Of a stretch of DNA of 5,764 nt, positions 1 to 4,742 are shown piece after piece. Below the pieces are notes generated by a model. It was not told where the DNA came from. It did not search any database and saw nothing but the letters and a program-made list of their open reading frames with translations. Source of the stretch: Desulfocapsa sulfexigens (lineage in GTDB: Bacteria; Desulfobacterota; Desulfobulbia; Desulfobulbales; Desulfocapsaceae); assembly GCA_015661935.1 (NCBI GenBank), contig DQVD01000032.1, forward strand, positions 1-5,764, in the 5' to 3' direction. Positions within the stretch are counted from its first letter, which is position 1. Every line of letters starts with the position of its first letter. A program made the position numbers and the translations under genes.

Positions 1-399
1 AAAAACCGTGAGACCAATGGCAATGGACCAGGGTGAAAAAAAGAGAAAAACACCAAGGGCCGTAGCAACCCCCTTCCCGCCCTTAAAGCCAATATAAATT
101 GAGAACATATGACCAAGCACAGCAGCAAGGCCGCACAGCCCGACAAAAAGCTCCAAGTTATCTCCAATGGGAAGCACGATGGAAGCTACAAAAACAGGAA
201 GAAGCCCCTTGAGCAGATCACAAAGCAGAGTGAGAATGCCAAGTTTTTTTCCGAGCACCCGATTCACATTGGTGGCCCCGATATTTCCACTCCCTTCTTT
301 ACGCACATCTTTACCGGCCATACGGCTGAAAAGGAGGCCAAAGGGGATGGCGCCTATCAGATAACTTAAAGAAAGTGCAACAATCAGTGTTATGGTCAT
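1..399 (-). CDS. plsY: PlsY, acyl-phosphate:glycerol-3-phosphate acyltransferase (3' end cut off by window edge)
   Basis: PlsY is an integral inner-membrane enzyme. It moves the acyl group from acyl-phosphate to glycerol-3-phosphate, making lysophosphatidic acid, the first step of phospholipid synthesis in most bacteria. The reverse strand from ATG at 399 gives 133 codons open to the window edge. Visible family motifs are GSGNIGATN (residues 36-44), DLLKG (61-65), and GHMFS followed by FKGGKGVAT (96-113), the glycine-rich loops that bind phosphate and acyl-phosphate. About four hydrophobic segments are visible (roughly 3-25, 54-77, 82-104, 112-133). The family is usually near 200 residues, so about a third is missing off the left edge. 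An in-frame TAA shortly upstream makes 399 the only reasonable start; there is no strong Shine-Dalgarno. It is transcribed divergently from def. Identification is secure. Confidence 0.96.
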   Translation of the reverse strand, partial: MTITLIVALSLSYLIGAIPFGLLFSRMAGKDVRKEGSGNIGATNVNRVLGKKLGILTLLCDLLKGLLPVFVASIVLPIGDNLELFVGLCGLAAVLGHMFSIYIGFKGGKGVATALGVFLFFSPWSIAIGLTVF

Positions 400-441
400 G
401 GTTTTTTATATCTTTAAGGAATGTTGATTTATGCGTGGACA

Positions 442-470
442 TTGACTGATACAACTTTAGCGCATATCTT
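442..470 (+). promoter_or_regulatory. Sigma70-like promoter for the def-fmt-larC-pgpA run
   Basis: TTGACT (442-447) matches the -35 consensus at 5 of 6 positions. Exactly 17 bases later TATCTT (465-470) matches the -10 consensus at 4 of 6. Transcription would start near 477 and leave a leader of about 98 nt before the def ATG at 575. The region is the divergent gap between plsY and def. Only weak promoter-like pairs are seen for plsY on the other strand (for example TTGTAT at 454-449). This is a consensus match only. Confidence 0.5.
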
Positions 471-574
471 ATGGAAACACAACTTTGATGCAGGAAAGCC
501 AGCTCTATGGTATGTTTTCTTCATCTTTTTTTTAATTACTGATCTCAATTGATCCATAAAATATACGTATTCCC

Positions 575-1084
575 ATGAGCCTGCGAACTATCCTAAAATT
601 TCCCGACCCGATTCTCCGTCAAAAAGCAAAAAAAATCTCAAATTTTGATGCTTCCCTGCAAAATCTCGCCACTGATATGATCGAGACCATGTATGATGCT
701 CCCGGTGTGGGCCTGGCTGCGCCTCAAATTGGAGAATCCATTCGACTAATCGTTGTAAATGCATCACAGGAAGAAGATGGTGAAGAAACCATGGTGCTGG
801 TTAATCCAGAAATAACAGAACGAGAAGGCACTCAGGCCGATGAAGAAGGATGTCTTTCAGTTCTTGACCTCACTGCTTCTGTTAAAAGAAGTCAAAAAGT
901 CACGGTTTCCTATCAAGATATGACAGGAGAAAGCCAGGAACTAACGGTGGAAGACAGATTTGCCGTTATATTACAGCATGAAATTGACCATCTCAATGGG
1001 ATCCTGTTTCTTGATCACCTCAGCACACTGAAACGGGCACTTTACAAGAAAAAGATCAAAAAACTGATGGCTGCAAAAAAATAA
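575..1084 (+). CDS. def: Peptide deformylase
   Basis: This cytoplasmic metalloenzyme (usually Fe2+) removes the formyl group from the N-terminal methionine of new proteins at the ribosome. The 169-residue product has the normal family length and all three signature motifs: GVGLAAPQIG (44-53), EGCLS (91-95) and QHEIDH (134-139). Expected metal ligands are Cys93, His135 and His139, with Glu136 as catalytic acid/base. The N-terminus (MSLRTILKFPDPILRQKAK) matches the usual family start, so ATG 575 is chosen although no clear Shine-Dalgarno precedes it. The C-terminus is lysine-rich, as is common for ribosome-associated deformylases. fmt starts 11 bases after the stop, giving the classic def-fmt pair in which the second gene adds the group the first removes. 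Nothing suggests loss of activity. Confidence 0.98.
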   Translation: MSLRTILKFPDPILRQKAKKISNFDASLQNLATDMIETMYDAPGVGLAAPQIGESIRLIVVNASQEEDGEETMVLVNPEITEREGTQADEEGCLSVLDLTASVKRSQKVTVSYQDMTGESQELTVEDRFAVILQHEIDHLNGILFLDHLSTLKRALYKKKIKKLMAAKK

Positions 1085-1095
1085 CAGGAATAACT

Positions 1096-2055
1096 ATGGC
1101 GGATACGCAAAAGACCTTTCGAACCATCTTTATGGGCACCCCTGATTTTTCAGTGCCCGCTCTGCAAGGGCTGATTGATAGTCCAGACCAGGTAGTTGCC
1201 GTTATTACCCAACCGGATCGTCCTAAAGGTCGTGGAAAAAAATTGACCCCGCCGCCTGTGAAGGTTTTAGCCGAATCAGCAAACATTCCTGTGCTTCAGC
1301 CGACTAAAATCAGAACAGAAGAATTTGCGGATGAGCTTCGCTCTTTTCAACCGGATCTTATTATTGTTGCTGCCTATGGCCGTATTTTGCCTCCCTCCAT
1401 TCTTGACCTGCCGCCGCTTGGGTGCATCAATATCCATGGCTCACTCCTGCCACGCCATCGTGGTGCTGCTCCTATCCAGTGGGCAATTCTTGCAGGTGAC
1501 AAGGTCGCAGGAGTCACCATCATGCAAATGGATGTGGGCATGGATACCGGTGCCATGCTACTACCGGCCTCTGTTCCCGTAACAGATGATGACACTGCAG
1601 GAAGCCTCTTCAGCAAACTCTCAAACCTTGGCGCAACTGCACTGTTGGAAGCCCTGGATCTTTTACGGCAGGGTAAGCTGTCCCCCATTGAACAGGATCA
1701 CAGCCTGGCAACAGAGGCACCTCCACTGAAAAAAGAGCATGGTGCCATTGACTGGGCGAAATCAGCATCTGAGCTTCATTGTTTTATTCGTGGCATGGAC
1801 CCCTGGCCCACAGCATACAGTTTTCTTGATGGAAAACGATTTCGATTTTTCATACCGGCTCTCAGCGATATTTCTTCTGACCAGTCCCCTGGAACGATTA
1901 TACAAGCTGACAAAAACGGGCTTCTTATTGCCACGGGCGATGGTGTACTTCTCGTCCGTGAAATCCAGCCTGAAGGCAAAAAACGCATGACTGTTACGGC
2001 CTATCTCTGCGGTCAAACCCTTGAGACCGGGCAACAATTCAGCAATGGATTATAA
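1096..2055 (+). CDS. fmt: Methionyl-tRNA formyltransferase
   Basis: Fmt transfers a formyl group from 10-formyl-tetrahydrofolate to Met-tRNA(fMet), making the initiator of bacterial translation. The product is 319 residues, normal for the family. The N-terminal Rossmann-like formyltransferase domain (about 8-190) shows FMGTPDFSVP (12-21), QPDRPKGRGKKL (39-50) and NIHGSLLPRHRG (112-123). The catalytic triad seen in the E. coli enzyme (Asn106, His108, Asp144) maps to Asn112, His114 and Asp150 (MDVGMDTG, 145-152). The C-terminal tRNA-binding domain spans about 210-315. AGGA at 1086-1089 sits six bases before ATG 1096, a good ribosome binding site. It lies 11 bp after def, and larC begins within or just after its 3' end, so the genes are probably co-transcribed and translationally coupled. 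Confidence 0.98.
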   Translation: MADTQKTFRTIFMGTPDFSVPALQGLIDSPDQVVAVITQPDRPKGRGKKLTPPPVKVLAESANIPVLQPTKIRTEEFADELRSFQPDLIIVAAYGRILPPSILDLPPLGCINIHGSLLPRHRGAAPIQWAILAGDKVAGVTIMQMDVGMDTGAMLLPASVPVTDDDTAGSLFSKLSNLGATALLEALDLLRQGKLSPIEQDHSLATEAPPLKKEHGAIDWAKSASELHCFIRGMDPWPTAYSFLDGKRFRFFIPALSDISSDQSPGTIIQADKNGLLIATGDGVLLVREIQPEGKKRMTVTAYLCGQTLETGQQFSNGL

Positions 2056-2065
2056 GGTATCCATG
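2054..2065 (+). promoter_or_regulatory. Ribosome binding site that decides the larC start
   Basis: AAGGT (2054-2058) overlaps the last bases of the fmt stop codon TAA (2053-2055) and stands four bases before ATG at 2063. Competing in-frame starts are TTG 2021 and ATG 2045, which would lie inside fmt and lack a comparable site. The overlap implies that ribosomes finishing fmt can re-initiate on larC. Confidence 0.55.
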
Positions 2066-3229
2066 GCCGGTCTCCCTTCCACCACTGCCTATTTAGATTG
2101 CTTTTCCGGAGTCAGTGGCGATATGCTTCTTGCTGCACTCCTGCACGCAGGTTTGGAAAAAGAACTGCTTCAGGATGAACTTACAAAGATAAAAGGAATC
2201 GATTTTCAGTTTAACGTGGAAGATCAGCTCCGATCGGGGATAGGTTGCAAACAGGTCTCCGTCCATTCACCATCCAAACAACAACTCCGACATCCAGGAG
2301 ATATTCTTGATCTTTTAGAAGAATCAGATCTGGATCCGCCAATCATTACCAAAGCCTCCCAACTGTTTACTCGTCTTGCTGAAGCTGAAGCAAAGGTACA
2401 TCAAACCACAATCGACAAAATTCATTTCCATGAAGTGGGTGCCATTGATACCATTGTTGATATTGTTGGAGCACTGATCGGCCTGAGGTATATGGGAGTC
2501 AACAGGGTGATCTGCTCCCCCCTCCCCATGGGACGTGGATTTGTTCAATGTGCCCATGGAACGTTTCCCCTGCCTGCTCCTGCTGTCTGTGAATTACTGC
2601 ATGGTGTACCCGTTTACGGTGTTGAACAGAACAAAGAACTCGTCACCCCCACAGGCGCTGTTTTGGCCGTGGGATTAGCCGCTGAATTTGGCAGTATGCC
2701 CGCCATGACTGTAAAAAAGATCGGCTACGGAGCGGGAAGCCATAAGCTAAACAATGAACAGCCCAATCTGCTTAGACTCATCATCGGAGATGTCCACGCT
2801 GTGGAGGAAAATGCAACGGTTGAGATTATTGAAACAAACCTTGATGACTGGAACAGTGAAGGCTTTCCATATCTCTGCGACCTCCTCTTCAATCAGGGAG
2901 CTCTTGATGTATCACTCAGCCCCTTAATCATGAAAAAAGGACGGCCCGGTCAATTATTACGGGTAATTGCAAACCCTGCCCATGCACTTGAATTGAAACA
3001 GACAATCCTCTCAGAAACAACCTCACTCGGTCTGCGTTATAGGAAAGAAGAACGAATGACCCTTCAACGAGAGGCGATCACGATTTCCACGCCCTGGGGA
3101 GAGATTGTGGCAAAGCAGGTACAAACCCCAAAAGGTACGGTTATCTATCCTGAATATGAAGCATGCAGAAAAGTTGCAGAAGAACAAAAAATCCCACTTG
3201 CACAAGTCTATCATGCAGTTTCCAGGTAA
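2063..3229 (+). CDS. larC: LarC, nickel-pincer cofactor biosynthesis protein (nickel insertion)
   Basis: LarC is the CTP-dependent cyclometallase that inserts nickel into the pyridinium-dithiocarboxylate mononucleotide precursor, completing the nickel-pincer cofactor of lactate racemase and related epimerases (former DUF111). From ATG 2063 the product is 388 residues, a usual full length. Motifs: YLDCFSGVSGDM (10-21), HFHEVGAIDTIVDIVG (121-136), GRGFVQCAHG (157-166), ELVTPTGA (192-199), ETNLDDW (257-263) and MKKGRPG (290-296). The two halves, called LarC1 and LarC2 in Lactiplantibacillus where a ribosomal frameshift joins them, are here one uninterrupted frame. The frame could also open at TTG 2021 or ATG 2045, but family N-termini begin close to the YLDC motif and the Shine-Dalgarno favours 2063. 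It follows fmt with 7 bp between stop and start. No larA, larB or larE is present here, so the client enzyme is unknown. Confidence 0.93.
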   Translation: MAGLPSTTAYLDCFSGVSGDMLLAALLHAGLEKELLQDELTKIKGIDFQFNVEDQLRSGIGCKQVSVHSPSKQQLRHPGDILDLLEESDLDPPIITKASQLFTRLAEAEAKVHQTTIDKIHFHEVGAIDTIVDIVGALIGLRYMGVNRVICSPLPMGRGFVQCAHGTFPLPAPAVCELLHGVPVYGVEQNKELVTPTGAVLAVGLAAEFGSMPAMTVKKIGYGAGSHKLNNEQPNLLRLIIGDVHAVEENATVEIIETNLDDWNSEGFPYLCDLLFNQGALDVSLSPLIMKKGRPGQLLRVIANPAHALELKQTILSETTSLGLRYRKEERMTLQREAITISTPWGEIVAKQVQTPKGTVIYPEYEACRKVAEEQKIPLAQVYHAVSR

Positions 3230-3354
3230 ATATTGACAAGGAAACTGAAGAGTCCATAGCCCATACCCTGAAAGCCGCAACAAAAATAACACGGGATCTG
3301 CCCTTTGGACGAATCATAAAGAGATCTACAGGACAAGCAATAGACCTAACATAA
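3163..3354 (+). other. Short open frame of uncertain status between larC and pgpA
   Basis: In the -1 frame relative to larC, an open stretch begins at ATG 3163 inside larC and ends at TAA 3352-3354, 63 codons in all. The part beyond the larC stop (about 42 codons) reads like a plausible soluble peptide: a charged helix with ETEESIAHTLKAATKITRDL and then GRIIKRSTGQAIDL. ATG 3163 has only a weak purine stretch before it, and no ATG, GTG or TTG occurs in frame after the larC stop. It could be a small gene with an overlapping start, a decayed gene that lost its start, or chance. I recognise no family. It fills most of the 136-bp gap before pgpA. Confidence 0.25.
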
Positions 3355-3365
3355 TATGATAAAAA

Positions 3366-3830
3366 ATGGATAAAATAATCATGTTTTTGGCCACAGGATT
3401 TTACAGTGGCAACCTCCCTAAATGCCCAGGTACGTGGGGATCTGCAGCAGCCCTTGTTCCCTGGTTTTTCATGCGTAATCTGCCAATGCCGTCGTATCTT
3501 GGAATGATGGGGGTGGTTTTTATCGTCGGCTGCATTCTGTCAGGATCCGCAGAAAAAATCCTTGACCGGGCCGATGCAGGGCCAATCGTTATTGATGAAT
3601 TCTTAGGTATGTTCATCACACTCACTGCTGCCCCTGATCACCCGGCTGCATGGATCCTTGGTTTTCTTTTCTTTCGTCTCTTTGACGTATTAAAACCCTT
3701 TCCATGCTCATGGTTTGACCAGCATATCCATGGCGGCTTTGGTATTATGATGGATGATGTTATTGCAGGGATCTATGCACTGATCAGCCTCCAGGTTCTC
3801 TGGATGATTGGAAGCAGGATCAGTGGCTAA
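3366..3830 (+). CDS. pgpA: Phosphatidylglycerophosphatase A
   Basis: PgpA is a membrane phosphatase that dephosphorylates phosphatidylglycerophosphate to phosphatidylglycerol. The 154-residue product is the normal length. Family marks are GFYSGNLPKCPGTWGS (11-26), the acidic AGPIVIDEFLGM (71-82), FFRLFDVLKPFP (102-113), and MMDDVIAGIYA (128-138) near the C-terminus. The paired acidic residues of IDEF and MDD are the expected metal/phosphate-binding positions. Hydrophobic stretches at about 26-36, 46-60, 94-107 and 131-148 fit a multi-spanning protein. ATG 3366 is the first usable start: an ATG at 3357 reaches a stop after five codons. No strong Shine-Dalgarno is seen. It is the last intact gene of the rightward run and shares its pathway with plsY at the other end. 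The sequence changes character directly after its stop. Confidence 0.93.
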   Translation: MDKIIMFLATGFYSGNLPKCPGTWGSAAALVPWFFMRNLPMPSYLGMMGVVFIVGCILSGSAEKILDRADAGPIVIDEFLGMFITLTAAPDHPAAWILGFLFFRLFDVLKPFPCSWFDQHIHGGFGIMMDDVIAGIYALISLQVLWMIGSRISG

Positions 3831-3833
3831 TCC

Positions 3834-3846
3834 TGTCAACTTGACA
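3834..3846. repeat. 13-bp palindrome right after pgpA
   Basis: TGTCAA, one central C, then TTGACA: a perfect 6-1-6 inverted repeat starting three bases after the pgpA stop codon. It is too short and lacks a T tract for an intrinsic terminator. It could be a protein-binding operator, but no downstream gene with a clear promoter is visible. Confidence 0.4.
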
Positions 3847-3857
3847 ACACCCTCCAC

Positions 3858-3881
3858 TGGCATATACTTAAGCATATGCCA
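3858..3881. repeat. 8-bp perfect inverted repeat with 8-nt loop
   Basis: TGGCATAT (3858-3865) pairs perfectly with ATATGCCA (3874-3881) around the loop ACTTAAGC. No T run follows on either strand, so it is not a standard Rho-independent terminator. It might act as a transcript-end stabilising hairpin for the pgpA message or as a binding site; the sequence alone does not decide. Confidence 0.5.
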
Positions 3882-3910
3882 ACAAGTAACTAACCCTGTT
3901 CAGGAAGAAA

Positions 3911-3997
3911 GGCAGTTCACCGGATAAGTGCCTTATCAGAGAATTTCTTTGAAAAAAACAAGAAATTGTTCTGTAAGGCACTAAAAAGGAGGCTGCC
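3911..3997. repeat. Long imperfect hairpin in the junction region
   Basis: The core is AGTGCCTTA (3927-3935) against TAAGGCACT (3974-3982), nine perfect pairs. It continues inward with CAGA (3937-3940) against TCTG (3970-3973) and AATTTCTT (3942-3949) against AAGAAATT (3960-3967), closing on an A-rich loop. That gives about 21 pairs with one bulge and one small internal loop. An outer pair of arms, GGCAG (3911-3915) and CTGCC (3993-3997), can close the whole 87-nt unit across unpaired flanks. No T tract follows on either strand. The nested shape resembles a palindromic intergenic element or a non-autonomous mobile element, but no target duplication or second copy is seen in this window. Confidence 0.6.
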
Positions 3998-4085
3998 ATG
4001 CAAAATGAGCGGCATAAAGAAAACCAAAAATAACATTTGTAATTTATTTCAGAATTACGCCTACCTAATTGGCATCTATCTGTAG
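3986..4085 (+). other. Strong Shine-Dalgarno followed by two tiny ORFs
   Basis: AAGGAGG (3986-3992) is a near-perfect ribosome binding site, five bases before ATG 3998. That ATG opens an 11-residue ORF, MQNERHKENQK, ending at TAA 4031-4033. A second ATG at 4005, 12 bases from the same site, opens a 26-codon ORF ending at TAG 4083-4085. Its product would have a basic start (MSGIKKTKNN) and a hydrophobic end (YAYLIGIYL). Either could be a real small peptide, the first codons of a gene whose body was lost, or chance. I recognise no family. The ribosome site is better than that of most intact genes here and lies against the long hairpin. Confidence 0.3.
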
Positions 4086-4114
4086 CTGCCATTAGAAGGG
4101 AACTTTAAAGAGCT

Positions 4115-4140
4115 AAAAAAATCCTTCGCAAGAGCGAGGG
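4115..4140 (-). terminator. Possible weak leftward Rho-independent terminator
   Basis: Read leftward, a stem made from 4140-4134 and 4129-4123 with a four-base loop is followed by A and seven T (4121-4115). On that strand the stem has one C/A mismatch (or bulged A), leaving about six pairs. On the plus strand the same stem has seven pairs including one G-U but no T tract after it. No leftward gene lies immediately to the right, so if functional it is orphaned. Confidence 0.3.
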
Positions 4141-4155
4141 GGCGTCAGGAAGTAA

Positions 4156-4584
4156 AAATTTTCAAAAAAGTCATATTTAGGAAGGTCTAAATATCGTACA
4201 TCGTTATTTAGGGGTACTTATCAACACCCTTTGGTTGTAGGATGTACAATTGAAGATGAAGGTTTTATTGCAACAGGCGCATCAATGTTTCATAGTGCAC
4301 ATTTGGGTAGAGGTTCATCAGTTAGAATTAATGGAGTTGTTCATTTAAAATCATATCTTGAACCTGGAGCTGTAGTACCAATAGGATGGATAGCTGTTGG
4401 AAATCCAGCCAAGCTGTTTTCACCAGAGCAGCATGACGAAATCTTGAAAATTCAAGATTCACTTAATTTTCCATTGGTTGTTTACGGCTTTGATGGACCA
4501 GATGCCACTATGAAAAAGATCACGCAACGGTTATCGGAAAACCTTGGTTCTCATATTGATGATACTATAATTACAGAAGAATGA
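4156..4584 (+). pseudogene. 5'-truncated gamma-carbonic-anhydrase-like (left-handed beta-helix) protein
   Basis: The frame is open from 4156 (after TAA 4153-4155) to TGA 4582-4584 but has no ATG near its beginning. The earliest annotated-style start is TTG 4231 without a properly spaced Shine-Dalgarno, giving 117 residues. From there the protein reads VVGCTIEDEGFIATGASMFH, then GGVVHLK-like and VPIGWIAVGNPAKLFSPEQHDEI segments. This is the last coils of a hexapeptide-repeat beta-helix and the C-terminal helical tail of gamma-class carbonic anhydrase-like proteins. Relatives are usually around 200 residues or more, so the N-terminal coils appear lost. The histidine normally seen before GC in V-H-G-C is valine here (V-V-G-C), so a metal site is doubtful. 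Family members bind zinc and hydrate CO2 or have no proven activity. The truncation and the palindromes just upstream suggest a remnant, though a rare-start short protein cannot be excluded. Confidence 0.7.
4173..4194. repeat. 8-bp perfect inverted repeat near the start of the gene remnant
   Basis: ATATTTAG (4173-4180) and CTAAATAT (4187-4194) flank the spacer GAAGGT. ATTTAGG occurs again in direct orientation at 4206-4212. It lies close to where recognisable homology of the downstream remnant begins, so it may mark a recombination joint or an old binding site. Confidence 0.45.
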
Positions 4585-4742
4585 GGCCGAGTAAAGTAGA
4601 GTAGTAGAAAGCTGATTTTTAAAGAGCCGTTTCTGAGGCTGAAAGCTTGACAACTTTGTTCTTTTACTCCCCACCATTATTTTCCGAGAAAAACGATTAC
4701 TTATCACTAATTCAGAACCAAATTAACAGGACAACTACTTGA
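4585..4742. other. Intergenic leader of the secreted esterase gene
   Basis: This A+T-rich spacer has a perfect -35-like TTGACA at 4647-4652 but no good -10 at the right distance: 17 bases on is a C-rich block, and CATTAT at 4675-4680 is 22 bases away. AGGA at 4728-4731 lies 11 bases before the ATG at 4743, a rather distant but usable ribosome site. A 4-bp AGCC/GGCT stem (4625-4640) is too weak to call a terminator for the upstream remnant. Confidence 0.3.

Larger units (their letters stand above)
3831..4155. other. Palindrome-rich gene-poor junction
   Basis: This 325-base stretch between pgpA and the truncated hexapeptide protein has no credible full gene on either strand. It holds the inverted repeats and the Shine-Dalgarno with tiny ORFs described separately. 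No tRNA, integrase, transposase or CRISPR-like repeat is seen. A leftward 74-codon ORF at 4092-3868 is interrupted in character by the hairpin and looks like chance. I infer a rearrangement or element-insertion scar. Confidence 0.45.

Noticed and set aside
109..369. Forward ORF of 86 codons at the left end
   Set aside because: It is antisense to the clear plsY reading frame, which carries all family motifs; the forward translation has no recognisable features.
1374..1688. Leftward ORF of 104 codons inside fmt
   Set aside because: Shadow of fmt, whose catalytic motifs lie in exactly this region.
2021..2062. Earlier larC starts at TTG 2021 or ATG 2045
   Set aside because: They overlap fmt, lack a matching Shine-Dalgarno and add residues not expected before the YLDC motif. 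ATG 2045 remains a minor alternative.
3868..4092. Leftward ORF of 74 codons over the palindromic region
   Set aside because: It is largely the translation of hairpin arms, has no clear ribosome site or family resemblance, and reads like chance.
3831..4230. Integron attC sites as an explanation for the inverted repeats
   Set aside because: No RYYYAAC/GTTRRRY core pair with the proper L and R box arrangement was found, and there is no cassette-like gene order.
4104..4627. 10-bp direct repeat TTTAAAGAGC at 4104-4113 and 4618-4627 flanking the carbonic-anhydrase-like remnant
   Set aside because: Ten-base repeats are expected several times by chance in a window this size, and the flanks do not extend the match.
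4647..4680. TTGACA at 4647 as a promoter for the secreted esterase
   Set aside because: No acceptable -10 lies 16-18 bases downstream; the closest AT-rich hexamer is 22 bases away.
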